Below are positions 46,481-57,137 of a DNA stretch of 64,000 nt, in pieces. The DNA comes from Isoetes taiwanensis (taxonomy: Eukaryota; Streptophyta; Lycopodiopsida; Isoetales; Isoetaceae), in NCBI GenBank assembly GCA_021234155.1, contig JAJEKV010000136.1:1054001-1118000 (forward strand). The letters are read 5' to 3'. The first letter of the stretch is position 1, and each line of letters opens with the position of its first letter. The notes under the pieces were generated by a model. That model was not told where the DNA came from. It made no database searches and saw nothing but the letters and a program-made list of their open reading frames with translations. A program made the translations under genes and the position numbers.

Positions 46481-47340
46481 CTTTTCTTGAGGCTAATGGG
46501 GCTTAATATTTGAAGATGTGCATGGCATTTTATGTTGTCGTGTTCTTTGATGACATATTAGTTTTTAGTAAGTCCGAGGAAGACCATTACTTGCATTTTG
46601 CGGGGAGGTTTTCCGTCGGTTGAGGGAGGAGTCTCTTACTCTTAATCCTAAGAAAAGTATCTTTTTCCAAATTCGGAAATTGAATATTTGGGTCATATTG
46701 TTTTTGTTGAGGGTCTTAAAGTTGATCCTAGTAAGGTTCAAGCAATTGTGGATTGGCCAAGATTACCTACTTGATTCTTTGATTGCGTTCCTTTTTGGGC
46801 TTATGCGGTTATTATAGGAAGTTTGTATGCAATTTTGCTCGTTTAGCTTCAGATTTATATTTGTTGCTACTTAAAAGATGTTCCTTTCCAATGGAATCAT
46901 ACTCATCAGTTTGCTTTCCAAGTTTTAAAGGATGCCATGGTTAATCCTCCCGTTCTCGTTTGCCAAAGTTTGGTTTACCTTTCTTGTTATGTGTTGATGC
47001 AAGTGGTGTGGCTTTGGGCGGTTTTGATGCGAGGATGGTCATCCTATTGCTTATGAAAGTCGGAAGTTTTTCGACACCGGAAAGTAGATATAGTGTTTAT
47101 GATAAGGAATTTTGGTTTGTCATTCATGCTTTGAAAGTGTGGCGACACTATCTTATAGGGTCCACAGTTCATATTTTGACCGACCACCAAAGCATTTGGC
47201 ACATTGTTTTCACGTAAAAACCTTATGGAAAAGCGGTTGAAATGGGTTGCTTTTTTATGCAAAGAATACGATTTCTCGATGGATTATCGTCTGGTAAAGA
47301 GAATGTTGTAGCTGATGCTTTAAGTAGGCGTTATGCGGTT
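46480..47340 (+). pseudogene. Chromovirus RT thumb and RNase H (broken)
   Basis: After FFDD come the thumb segments in shifted frames (SLTLNPKK, about 46630). The RNase H keeps its acidic residues: CVDASG (about 46990), YSVYDKEFWFVIHAL (about 47090-47135), LTDHQS (about 47175) and VADALSRR (about 47305-47330). So, unlike TatL, the native RNase H active site is complete, although it is split between frames. Confidence 0.8.
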
Positions 47341-48345
47341 TGTTCTCTTTCTATAGCACAATCCAACCATTTGGAGGGAATGAAACCATTGTATGTCACC
47401 GACCACGATTATAAGAATATTTGGTTGTTAGCTCAAAGTGGTAATGCATATGGATATAAGATCGTTAATGGGTTCTTGTATAAAGGTCCAAAGCTATGCA
47501 TTGTGCGGAACTTTTGGTCACTTATTCTTAAAGAAGTTCATGATGCACCTTGCGGGTCATCGTGGCGTGGGGGCAACTTTGGCAAAGCTTGAACCATACT
47601 TTATTTGGCCCTGGATTGCGGAGAGATGTTTTGGTTCATATTCGGCATTGTGTTACTTGTCAAGCGGATAAAGCGAACAAGAAACCTCATGGTGTTCCTT
47701 TATCCTTGCCTATTCACGAGGCAAAGTGGGAACAAATCACTATGGATTTTATTGTTGGTCTTCCTCCCGGTTCGCAAGAACACCGTCATTTGGACAATTG
47801 TTGATTGTTTAACTAAGCACGCTCATTTTATTCCTTGTTCGAAAAAGTTGGCGGCTTATATAGCGGCTACGCTCTTTATCAAGGAGATATTTAGGCTACA
47901 TGGGTTGCCAAAGATTATTATATCGATCGTGATACAAAGTTTACTAGTAAATTCGGAAGGCATTGTTTATGCAATTGGGGACGAGTTAAGGTTCTCTCTG
48001 CGTTTCACCTTAAACTAATGGACAATCCGAGGTGGTAAATAAAGTTATTTGTTCCATCTTAAGGGGTTTGTCAATGAACATCAAGGTCATTGGGAGCAAG
48101 ATTTGCCTATTGCTGAATTTGTGTATAATAATACCTATCGGTCTACCATAAAGATGACCCCTTTTCCGGTGGTCTATGGTCACTGGCGGGAGCCACTCTT
48201 TCGAAAGTGTGTGAGGATGTTCCAGTGGGCCGATGATTTGGTTATTGAGCATAAGGATCTCATAGACTTGCTTCAAGCTTCAGATTCGAGATGCTCAAGC
48301 ATCTTTTGGAAATAAATCATCTAAGTTGCGGCAACAGTGGTTTTA
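47340..48345 (+). pseudogene. Chromovirus integrase (broken)
   Basis: The zinc-finger region shows GHRGVGATLAKL and CVTCQADKANK, in more than one frame (47535-47685). The core has WEQITMDFIVGLPP (about 47730-47775) and VDCLTKHAHFIPC (about 47800). The second Asp region is altered (about 47930) and ANGQSEV-like sequence is barely recognisable near 48010-48035. Further core segments follow (HLKGFVNEHQGHWEQDLPIAEFVYNNT). It is not functional as read. Confidence 0.78.
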
Positions 48346-48399
48346 AGGAAGGAGATTGGGTATGGATGAGGATCCATAAAGGTCACTTTTAAGAAAGAT

Positions 48400-48720
48400 C
48401 TTGTATAAGAAGGATCTTAAGTTGGCACCCCGTTTCCATGGACCATTTCAAGTTATTAAAGTGGTCAATGAGAATGCATATCAATTAAGATTGCCTCAAG
48501 GTTGGAAAATGCATGATGTGGTGAATGTTTCATTCCTAAAGGCTTATCATGGTAAGGAGTTACCTCAACTTGGGAGGTTAAGCGAGCTTTAATTGATTGA
48601 TGATTAGAAGTTCTAGAGCCTAAACAATTTTGGCGAGATAAATCCACTAGTGGTTCAAGACAATACTTGGTTAAGTTTGTCGACAAACCTTTGGAGGACG
48701 CTTCATGGAGTGCGTGGCAA
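48400..48720 (+). pseudogene. Integrase C-terminal region and chromodomain
   Basis: KLAPRFHGPFQVIKVVNENAYQLRLP and VVNVSFLKAYHGKE are the usual integrase end. Then, in another frame, a chromodomain-like stretch follows (FWRDKSTSGSRQYLVKFVDK, then PLEDASW; about 48627-48705). The chromodomain is the defining feature of chromoviruses and is thought to guide integration to marked chromatin. It ends about 200 bases before the 3' LTR, in a Lys/Glu-rich tail. Confidence 0.78.
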
Positions 48721-48922
48721 TGTTTTAGATGACTATCCGGATATTCTACAAGAATATAAGGACCGGAAGGCAAAGGAAGCTGAGGGACAACAAGATGTCC
48801 AAGAACAGGCTACTACTAGCCGGCCTAAGAGAGGGCCAAGGAAAGATTATGCTAAGATGGCTAAAGGAAATTAAAGACCCCTTTTGCAGCAGAGGACTGC
48901 TGCAATGTCAAGAGGGGGGGAA

Positions 48923-49170
48923 TGGAATATGCATTGGACGTGGCCTTTTGGCTAAAGAGGGACATGGCATATTTAGAGGGCCTTTTGGCTAAAGAGGGAC
49001 ACATGGCATATTTAGATGGCCTTTTGGCTAAAGAGGGACACGGGCCTTTAAAGGCCAAAGGACGTGCAGGCTATATAGATGCTCGGGGGAGAGTTCAAGG
49101 ACAGTTATTTTTTGGCTGTGAGCTCGTGGTTGGGTGGTGAGTTGGCCTGCAACGTCACGAGTTCATTTCA
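48923..49170 (+). repeat. 3' LTR of chromovirus, 227 bp upstream of PPR start
   Basis: Same length as the 5' LTR, with a single C/T difference (at about 44240 versus 49108). TATATAG lies at 49072-49078 and points toward the PPR gene, so transcripts starting in this LTR would enter it. Preceded by the purine tract GAGGGGGGGAA. Confidence 0.93.
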
Positions 49171-49397
49171 ATGGAGGGAATCCACATCACAACCTTGTGT
49201 TCGCAGGGCTTTCGTTGAAAAGCAGGAGCAAAGATACCTCCATTATGTCTTTCTAATTTCGTAACCCATGGATGAAAAGGTTTGATTAGGAACAATAATA
49301 CTTGATAGCTAGGATTGACAGTTGACGACAATCCAAGGTGCTTACTTCATTCAGTTTGTCCATTAACACTCTGATTTCTTTGTAGTTTATTCTGCAT

Positions 49398-51272
49398 ATG
49401 TTTAGAGCGATAGTGGTCATATCTAGGACTCTGCTGTTTGGGATCTTGCTAATCTTCTTAGAATCAGATATGACAAGGATCTTACCTAAAAGGCTGATTA
49501 GCTTATTAGGAGAAAGGTCTTGCAGGTATGTGTTGCATCATACTTTCTGTTCCGGTTCATTTGCTTGTAAGGACCTTGCAAATAAGAGTTATAGATTTAT
49601 ACCGCAAAATTGGGATACTGCAACAAATGGGAGGGTTAGGGATAATGGGCTGTGTCTGATTGGTGTTGATCAGGTGATAACGGAGGCAGGAGCCTTTGAC
49701 GAGTATAAAGTTGAAACTACTTGCCTTAATATTGAAGAAGTTAATACTAGTGCAGAAATTTCTCATTGCCTTGATCAGCTGCCCTTTAAGCTAAGCTCTG
49801 CCGACATTGTAGAGGTGGTGGCAAGATTGAGTAATTTGCACACAGCAATAGATTTTTTCATTTGGGCAAAGTCTCGCGAAACTTACAAAGTTGATATATT
49901 TGTCTACTCTATGATAATTGAACGTCTTGGCAGACAGAGCAAATTTGGTCATGTACGACACCTTGTGAAGGAAATGCAAGAAAAGAACATGAAAATACCA
50001 GAGGAATTATTGGTCACTGTCATCAGGAATTTTGGAGAGGCAGGAAAAGCCATGGATGCTTTAAAATTCTTTAATGAAATGAATGATCTTGGTTATGAAC
50101 CATCGTCTTCTATGTTTAACTGTGTGTTTGAAGTGCTTCTGACTTATGCGTACAATAGGCAAGCCAGAGTTATTCTTAAAAAAATGGATGAGGCAGGCTT
50201 TGAATTGTCGGAAACTAATAGCCAATTATTCATGAGGACCATTGGAAAGCCAGATAAAGTGGATTTATCGTATGATAACTTTCTTCACACTGTAGAGAAT
50301 GGACAATTTCCTGGAATACAAGTATACTCTGACCTGCTAATTTCATTGTGCAAGGGGCATAAAATTGACAAAGCGTTCAGCTTGTATGGCTGTATGAGAC
50401 ATAGAGGAATAGTCCCAAATGAGGTAGGTTACTGTACTTTCTTAAGTACTTTGGGAAACAATAAAAGAACCGACAAAGCGCATGATGTTTTCAGAGATAT
50501 GTTGATCCATAATATCAAACCATCTTTTGAGTCATGCTTGCTGATTATGACCAAGTTGATTCAGGATTGCAAAATGCCTTTGGCTGAAGATCTTTTACCA
50601 GAGCTAAGTAATGTGTACCCATTGGACCACCTTCAAGCCATCAGAGCTTTTGTCAAGCATCTTTCTAATGCAGAGCTCATCAAGTCCACTTGGAAGCTTA
50701 TGCAAGAGATGAAGGCCCTTGGACCCTTGCCTGATCAGACAACTTATGACAGGATCAACCTTTCCTTCGGAAAGGTGTTAAAACTAGGCCTCAACTGTGC
50801 CTCCGCTATTGAAGCAGGTGGATGTCCAAGGCTATTGCCATGTAATATTCTTGTTGAAGCTCTGGGTAAGGCTAATCAACCAGAAGCAGGTTGGAAGTTT
50901 GTACAGTTTATGGCTGATCAAGGGTGGGGTGTGAATGAATATACCTATGCCAACTTGTTGAACAACCTTTATAAGCATGGCAGATTAGATATTGCTGATA
51001 GAATATTTCTTGTACTTGAAGAGAAGGGATATTCAGTTGATGGAAACATGTGCAATGCGATTTTGAGGAGGCTTGCTAATGATGGTAATATAGATGCAGC
51101 TTTAAGAGTATTAGAAGAAATGATTCAGAGAGGCTACCAGCCAGATGCATTTATCTGCAATATGCTCATAGAAAGGCTTTGCAAGCTAGGACGACCTAAT
51201 GCTGTCAACACCTTGCTGGAAAAAGGGTCTACGATCGCTGATAAGTCAATGCTAAGACTTTGTAGTCAATAG
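49398..51272 (+). CDS. P-class pentatricopeptide repeat protein
   Basis: One uninterrupted frame of 624 codons, the only intact host-like gene in the window. After a short hydrophobic start, a second Met (codon 25, 49470) is followed by RILPKRLISLLGERSCRYVL, an Arg-rich amphipathic stretch like a mitochondrial targeting sequence. Either Met could be used. From about residue 135 on, roughly ten degenerate 35-residue PPR motifs follow, such as VYSDLLISLCKGHKIDKAFSL, YANLLNNLYKHGRLDIADR and FICNMLIERLCKLGRPNAV. No PLS spacing, E or DYW domain is seen, so it is P-class. Such proteins bind organelle RNA and aid its stability, splicing or translation. The chromovirus 3' LTR lies 227 bp upstream on the same strand. 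Confidence 0.92.
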   Translation: MFRAIVVISRTLLFGILLIFLESDMTRILPKRLISLLGERSCRYVLHHTFCSGSFACKDLANKSYRFIPQNWDTATNGRVRDNGLCLIGVDQVITEAGAFDEYKVETTCLNIEEVNTSAEISHCLDQLPFKLSSADIVEVVARLSNLHTAIDFFIWAKSRETYKVDIFVYSMIIERLGRQSKFGHVRHLVKEMQEKNMKIPEELLVTVIRNFGEAGKAMDALKFFNEMNDLGYEPSSSMFNCVFEVLLTYAYNRQARVILKKMDEAGFELSETNSQLFMRTIGKPDKVDLSYDNFLHTVENGQFPGIQVYSDLLISLCKGHKIDKAFSLYGCMRHRGIVPNEVGYCTFLSTLGNNKRTDKAHDVFRDMLIHNIKPSFESCLLIMTKLIQDCKMPLAEDLLPELSNVYPLDHLQAIRAFVKHLSNAELIKSTWKLMQEMKALGPLPDQTTYDRINLSFGKVLKLGLNCASAIEAGGCPRLLPCNILVEALGKANQPEAGWKFVQFMADQGWGVNEYTYANLLNNLYKHGRLDIADRIFLVLEEKGYSVDGNMCNAILRRLANDGNIDAALRVLEEMIQRGYQPDAFICNMLIERLCKLGRPNAVNTLLEKGSTIADKSMLRLCSQ

Positions 51273-52900
51273 TGCTGGAAATTTGAATGAGATCTATTTG
51301 GAACTGTTTTGTCATGGATGTCAATTTGTGGTATCTTAAGTTGGAGAAGAGCATGAGTGTCATTTGACAAGGTTTTTGCTTACAATATGGATCTCCCCAA
51401 AAGTTGAAAGAAGCTTATATCTGCACAGGTGTACTTCCTAGCCAGTACATGTGCTGCTCAGCCACATGTTCCTGATACACAAGTGTTCCTGCTTCTCATG
51501 CTTATCCAGCCAATCAATACATTTTTCAGGTCCATTATGCGGTTGCCTTTTTATAAAGAAGGGCCATTCAGTAGCTTGGGGAATGAGAATGGCATAGGCG
51601 TATATTCCGCACTTTGCTACTCCCATATCATATAAGTCTGGGCTGGGCAAGGGATGGATTTTCCGATTTCAACTAGACAGGATATATAATATGCAGTTTT
51701 AACTTTGGTGTCTGTTTCTGTAATACCGTGTACCTAGCTTCAGAATTCGTGTAATTGATTCTATTCTAACTAGATGGAGAAGAACCAAGCAATATGAACT
51801 GTTGACAGTCGCATCCGCTGCTAATCTATGCTTCTGGTTCAAGTAACAGGAAGCATTACATGGCACCCAGTAGAAGGTTTGCCATATGGAGTTTGGTCTC
51901 ACTAGCTTATGAGCCAAGTTTTAACTTTATGTAACCGCCTCCACTTTAGGCGTGGCTAGATTATTATTGTTAGTTAAGAGGAATCTCAAACTTGCATTAT
52001 TAAGGTGAATCTCAGGCATGCTCTGGAACCTAGGGACGAGTATCCCAACTAAGTATAGAATGACATTGATAGGGTGGGCTGCCGATTTGGAAAGACTTGG
52101 TTTAACATCCAGCCCGCCTCATACCTGTTGTATGGAGTTTTGTAGATCCCTGAGCGAGAGAGTGGTTATCTGCTTGTAGTCCTGAGGGAGCCATGGGTGA
52201 ATATCTTGGACTAGTGGGGCAGATTACAGGCTTTGTTTGCCAGACTTAAAAATCTCTCAACTCAAAGTTCCGCCTCCTATGAGATATGTTTGAGATTTGC
52301 AAAAGACTTTGGAGAGGGATGATGAAAATGGAACCTTGAACCTTTGTTCTCTAACTCGCTACATTATTAGCTTAGTAGATCTCTACTTCAAAGGGCCCGG
52401 CTCAATATCCAAACTCCCTTAGGAGACTGTAATATTAACATATGAGTTTGGATCATCATTGTGCACTCTTGTACATGGATGTATCTCATGGAGTCTTTTA
52501 GCTACATGTTTCCATTTGGTATTGCTCCTACCTGATCCATGGTCCAATTCTATTTAGATATTGACATAAATAAGTGTCATTTCGTGATGTTTGACGTAGT
52601 TGGCATTTTCTCACATAGCTAATGTTGATGGTAAGGTGTCATGATGTGCTATGGCTTCTCCAATTCACTATGCTATAAATTGCACCAAACTCTGCTTGAT
52701 TTCGCTCTGTTCCTGTCCATTCTGATCCAAATGCTACGTGTTTTAATGCCTTTTCTAGAAAAATGTCTAGATTCTCTTTCAAAGTGGTGGCTCTCGAGAA
52801 AAGAGATCAAAGGTGGAATGGATTTATTTTTAATTTTTTTTCCCTCTTTCTTTTTGGTATGGTATCTTTGAAACTTCCTGTCAAATGGTGGATTTGCAAA
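51273..52900. other. Downstream region of the PPR gene, no gene recognised
   Basis: The first few hundred bases are probably 3' untranslated. The remainder has short frames only, with no domain or clear repeat identified. Confidence 0.4.
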
Positions 52901-53039
52901 TGATTTGAATCTTGGTGCATATTCACCAATGTTGCTTTGTTTCCTTTGTTCTCAACGGTTTTCTCCACCAGAAGTACAAAGGGCAAAATTCTCTAACTAT
53001 TTTTCTGGCTTCTTCATATGCTACGGACTTTTGTCTTTT

Positions 53040-53205
53040 GTCTTGTGATATTTCGTGGGACGAGGCAGCTTTGATGGATCATTTCCAGCAGGAGCTTCGG
53101 AATGATGCCAAGGATCTTTTTACTTTTTTCGAAGATCCAAAGGAGCTTCGGAATGATGCCAAAGATCTTTTTACTTTTTTTCGAAGATCCAAAATCCCCT
53201 ACAGA
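53040..53205 (+). pseudogene. Ty3/gypsy Gag fragment with 51-bp internal duplication
   Basis: The frame carries ISWDEAALMDHFQQELRNDA, a typical retrotransposon Gag capsid segment. It then repeats LRNDAKDLFTFF because 53091-53141 is duplicated in tandem at 53142-53193. The remainder of the element is not seen nearby. Confidence 0.5.
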
Positions 53206-53467
53206 GGCGATCAGCAGTTCGGTATGAGAACTGGTTATTTGTGGGGGGTTCTGAATGCCTCAATACTTCATGCCCTAGATTGAAGCCGACTTATGCTTCA
53301 GTAGCAGAGGTCTCACCTTCAGGCCCTGCAGAAGTATCAAACACTGCTCCTATGTATGACCCTAGTGGAGAAACAAAGACGTCAAGTAAGTTGATTATGT
53401 TATATTGGTGGCCCATGACATATATCGGTGCATAGACCGAAACGCCAAGTAAATCAAGTAAGAGCCG

Positions 53468-53611
53468 GTGGTAAAATTGACTCTAGGTTTTCCAGCTAGA
53501 TCTAGCAGTCCTAGTATGCCTAGCACCTCCACTTGGGCCAGTGGTAAAATTGACTATAGGTTCTCCAGCTAGATCTAGCAGTCCTAGCATGCTAGCACCT
53601 CTACTTGGGCC
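53468..53611. repeat. 73-bp tandem duplication
   Basis: GTGGTAAAATTGAC starts at 53468 and again at 53541. The two copies share CCAGCTAGATCTAGCAGTCC and CTTGGGCCA with a few substitutions. Confidence 0.8.
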
Positions 53612-54145
53612 AATAGGTTCGAAGTTTTGAGTCATTTAAAGTAGCAGTTGCCATCGCGGTAAATGTCGGACGTGGGCATGTTACAGCCAGCCTTAAATGA
53701 CAAATAATTCGCTGTCCACAAAAATGCCGTGTAATTTTTTTGGGTGTGGCGATAACATGTCAAAACACGGGTATACCACGGATATGCCCATGGCTATAAC
53801 ATGATGGCGTCCAATATATACGGTGCTCCAGTTGAGGAGTTAAACGAGTAAGTCCACAGTCCATGATATCTTTAAGGAGTCTCAAAAAGTGGCGCACCCA
53901 AGACTCTCCCTTGCATGACCAGATTCTGGATCCTATTGAATTTTTATTTATTTGTGGAGGTTACGTAAGGAAGGGCAGAAGGAGGGAATGTTCTTGTTTG
54001 CAGTATTAGCAACTCCATCTTCCAGCCTGCAGAAGTTAGAGGTCTAACTTCCTACAAAGTACTAGGAGTTCGTAGATGTTTTTGACATTGGTAAATGGAT
54101 TCATTTAACATTCTAGATCTCCCGCTCGTGCATCCATCTTCTTTG
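53612..54145. other. Unassigned intergenic sequence
   Basis: No frame, repeat or domain is recognised. Confidence 0.4.
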
Positions 54146-54392
54146 TTAAAAGGAAAGATTGTTTGGTCGTGAATTATTGAGAGTTGAATAATGCCACCAT
54201 TCGCAACAAGATGTTCTTCCATATTTTCTACCTTTTCTCTCCACACAACAAATATATGCCTTCAGTGTAGCAACATAAGTTAGAGAGTCTGGCAGGAATC
54301 CTTCATCTTGCATATATGTAAACAATTGTAGCGCCAATTTGCCATCCCCTACTTCTGTGTATCCGAAGATCATAGCATTCCATGTTAAAACA
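54146..54392 (-). pseudogene. PPR gene fragment
   Basis: On the minus strand LTWNAMIFGYTEVGDGKLAL and then QLFTYMQDEGFLPDSLTYVA form one complete PPR motif of the PLS type (WNAMI-GY start). The sequence then degenerates (LKAYICCVERKGRK). It begins abruptly about ten bases from the Helitron terminus at 54403, so the rest of the gene was probably separated or lost there. It is unrelated in position and class to the intact PPR gene. Confidence 0.65.
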
Positions 54393-54402
54393 TAATAATA
54401 TA

Positions 54403-54431
54403 CTAGTTAAGGTGCCCAGCGTTGCTGGGCA
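54403..54431 (-). mobile_element. Helitron 3' terminus, element extending to higher coordinates
   Basis: Read on the minus strand: an 8-bp stem hairpin (54431-54424 and 54420-54413, loop of 3), six bases, then CTAG (54406-54403) followed by T. Plant Helitrons end in a hairpin a few bases before CTRR and insert between A and T. The 5' end of this element was not located. Confidence 0.65.
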
Positions 54432-54519
54432 TAGCTAGGAACTGTAAATGATATAATGGAGCAATTGTTAAATGGACTCACGTTTTTAAAATTAGATAAT
54501 CAAGAGCATTCGATAACAT

Positions 54520-54705
54520 TTCCCACTTCCCCTTCTTTTGTTTACTATCTTTTTTTTTTTTCTATTTTCCCCTTGCCCCTTTTTCCTTTTTACATTTTCC
54601 AATTTACCTTCTTCTTTTTCCATTATTCCATTTCCCGTATTTCCCTTTTTTGTTTTCTGCTTCCCCATTTTTCCTTTTCTGTTTTCTCCTTTCCTTTTCT
54701 CCAAC
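54520..54705 (+). repeat. Polypyrimidine tract
   Basis: About 185 bases are almost pure C/T on the plus strand, with a run of T near 54550. It creates a Lys-rich minus-strand frame that is not a gene. Confidence 0.85.
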
Positions 54706-54833
54706 CGGGAAACATAATTGTGTACTCCAAATGTCCATATCCAGTGCGAAAGGATGTTTTCACTCATCCCCTGGATGGATCCGAACTAGATTGTATGCCT
54801 CCGGGAGATCAAGCTTTGTGAAATACTTGGCTT

Positions 54834-55205
54834 TACGCTAAATTGGAGAATGCAGTTTTGATCGCAATCAAGTGGAGTTTTTGGATATGTGGTCTTACGA
54901 AAGGCATTTCAATGGACCCAGCAAATGTTCAAACCGTTCTAGATTGGTAAGCGCCATGTTTGCTATGGGATGTTTAATGCTTCTTCAGATTTGCAAAATT
55001 TTTATTGCAAGTTCATCAAGAATTACCCAAGGAATGTAGTGCCCCTCACACGACTTACACGGAAGAATCAATCCTTCATATGAATTGCAGGTGTGGAGAA
55101 GGCATTTAAGAGTTTGAAGCAGGCCTTTATAGGCCTTTATATCTGCTCTCATATTAGCACCTGTTGATCCAACCAAACCCTTCATAATGGAGCTGATGTG
55201 TAGGA
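54834..55205 (+). pseudogene. Ty3/gypsy RT thumb to RNase H relic
   Basis: In shifting frames it reads YAKLENAVF, VEFL, GISMDPANVQTVLDW (from 54902), FYCKFIKNYPRN, VPLTRLTRKNQSF and LAPVDPTKPFIMEL (to about 55200). These are the RT thumb and RNase H start of a chromovirus-like element. Stops and indels are frequent, and a 10-base duplication (AGGCCTTTAT) sits at about 55123-55142. Confidence 0.7.
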
Positions 55206-55603
55206 CTTTGTATTGGGAAGTGTCCTGTCTCACACCTGGGAGGATGATCAAAATTCACCATGTCGCATTCCATTCATGAAAAGAGGTCAGAAACTTTGGA
55301 TTCAATCTAAGCCACAAAATATTGGGACCGATGTCATGTAGTAGCAGAGTTTTGAAGGTTTTTCAACTCAGTTCTAAGTCGACCGATTTCAATGTCATTC
55401 TGTACTCTTGTTAAGTTTAGTTCATGATTCTGCTTGCAACTGTCAATTGGTTTCCTGAAGCCCAGTTTGTTGTTCCATCAACAAGTTTTTGACCTCAAAG
55501 ATTTCCTGTTTCAGTGTCTTCGCCTCATTGTAGAATAGATTGAGATCATCCTGTAATGCTTCCTCTTTGCTTGAATTATTTACAGTGATAATCTGGCCCC
55601 AAC

Positions 55604-55810
55604 TGTATTAGATTGCAAGACTTCAAAAGATGTATTAGATTGCAAGACTTCAAAAGAAATCTGGGATTTTCTAGGAGGCATCTATGGAGCCAAGGGCAAA
55701 TTAGCTATCGTGTTCCTGCGTAGCAAGCTTTTGGATTTGCACATCACAGGTAGCAATATTGTGACTTTTGTAAGCGAATATAAGTCATTAGAGGATTTTT
55801 GAGGTCAATT
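55604..55810 (+). pseudogene. Ty1/copia Gag N-terminal half, split
   Basis: KTSKEIWDFLGGIYGAKGK, then LRSKLLDLHITGSNIVTFV and SEYKSLEDF, are the UBN2-type Gag of copia elements. A 27-bp tandem duplication (55604-55630, 55631-55657) repeats the start. It ends at the inverted repeat 55786-55818. The C-terminal half lies at 58180-58425. Confidence 0.7.
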
Positions 55811-55818
55811 AAGGGCCT
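55786..55818. repeat. Left arm of a 33-bp inverted repeat flanking a 2.2-kb insert
   Basis: Matches the reverse complement of 58054-58086 at 32 of 33 bases. The arm is itself copia gag sequence, so one arm is an inverted duplicate made at the breakpoint. Confidence 0.85.
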
Positions 55819-56032
55819 TCTAAGAAATGCCAACATGGCATGCCGAACCTGTAGCCTCGGGCAAAAAGCCATCCCAAACCTATAATAATTTTTGTCTTGT
55901 TCGTAACTGCTTTATTAATTACAAACAAGACAATAATAACATATGCGTGTGGCGGGAAAATTGGGGGGAAATTGGGAGGTCATATTTCCCTTGTTTGAGT
56001 CTCTATGCACTGCCGGATTGGCAAAGCGCATA

Positions 56033-56136
56033 TCGAGCTTCCGGTAATGGATCAATCATGTTCATTCATATCTTGCTGCTGCTTCCCCAAATCCGAGCAT
56101 ATCGAGCTTCCGGTAATGGATCAATCATGTTCATTC
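56033..56136. repeat. Direct repeat, about 35 bp, two copies
   Basis: ATCGAGCTTCCGGTAATGGA and the following bases to GTTCATTC occur at about 56032-56067 and again at about 56100-56135. Confidence 0.8.
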
Positions 56137-56229
56137 TAGCTCTCACTTTATTTTTTCTTCCAAAAACGTAGAAGTTAGCCATTTCTGCCATATTTTGGTT
56201 AATCTGCGTTAAATCACCCATACCTGCAG

Positions 56230-56385
56230 GCGAAAATCGGTATCCATTCGTGCAAGATGCAGTTTTCGCGCCATTCACATCCAAATATTATTATATTATT
56301 GTGGGAGGTGGAACTGCCGGATGTCCTCTTGCAGCAACACTTTCAAAAAATTACAGAGTTTTGTTGCTTGAAAGAGGAGAATAGA
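56230..56385 (+). pseudogene. GMC oxidoreductase (HOTHEAD-type) exon fragment, FAD-binding
   Basis: [20 protein letters not shown] is followed by [20 protein letters not shown] and RVLLLERGE. This is the Rossmann-type FAD-binding start of plant HOTHEAD/mandelonitrile-lyase-like GMC oxidoreductases. A stop (TAG) follows LLLERGE. With the second piece at 57138-57319 it looks like a captured or pseudogenised gene lying between the two halves of a copia gag. Confidence 0.75.
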
Positions 56386-56399
56386 TCGAGGAATCCATC

Positions 56400-57137
56400 G
56401 GATTAATGGCAAGCTTGGACTATCGGCTCCAAATTTCCCCTGTTGTTTGATATTTTTTTGAAGCAAAGGTATCAGCTCTTTCTTTTACAGACGAGAAGGG
56501 CCTCTGTTCGCCTCCATTTTTTTAGTTTTCCAGTGGCATGACGCATCCCTGCCTTCTGAAAATTCTGGGCAGAAGAATTGGGTATGGCGTCTATGTTTAT
56601 TTAGGAAGGCAAGCGTGATGGAGTTCTATACATATGCGGTTATTTGGGGGGCTAAACCCTTGTGTCTCTGCAACCAGACGCACAGTTATTTGGAGGGCTA
56701 AATCCTTAAAGCGAAGGGCATACCCAGTGGACTCTTTGTGTTTATTTGGGCACAGTTATACTGGTTGCGGAATTGAAGCACATCTAGTAGATTCTTTGGG
56801 AGCCAATCGAGGAGCTAGGTCGCTTTGGCAAAGCAAAAGCGTTTGGACTGGGTAAGGCACATGCAAATAGTTATCATTTCTCTGCTTTTGCTTGCAGGAG
56901 CTTATAGGCAAAGGGGTTTTTTGTCCATATTTTAATCCAAATCCGCAGAGTTGCCGGATGGACTTTGACATTTGCAAAAGTTATTGGCATTTGAACTTGG
57001 GTTTTACAAAACCCCAAAAACAGACCGCCTCTGCAGGTTCAGAACATGGAGATTTAGGTGCAGGCTTCTTGCCATCAAGAGCAACCATTTTCTTGATGTA
57101 TCTTTTTCTGTCTGCTATAGTTTGTAAGGCCCATTCA
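56400..57137. other. Sequence between the two GMC exon pieces
   Basis: Possibly an intron of the former gene: it ends in a pyrimidine-rich tract and TTTTAG at 57136. It contains a duplicated GTTATTTGG-GGGCTAAA segment (about 56639 and 56687). No conserved coding sequence was found. Confidence 0.4.

Larger units (their letters stand above)
44055..49170 (+). mobile_element. Complete chromovirus (Ty3/gypsy) with 248-bp LTRs
   Basis: 5116 bp between target duplications ATGGA (44050-44054 and 49171-49175). LTRs are 44055-44302 and 48923-49170 and differ at one position that I can see. Primer site TGGTATCAGAGC and purine tract (48910-48922) are intact. Domain order is gag, protease, RT, RNase H, integrase, chromodomain, the chromovirus layout. 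Despite near-identical LTRs the internal region is broken into many frames, so this copy is defective as read. Confidence 0.93.

Noticed and set aside
54492-54767. Lys-rich minus-strand protein
   Set aside because: It is only the complement of a polypyrimidine tract, with no codon or domain signal.
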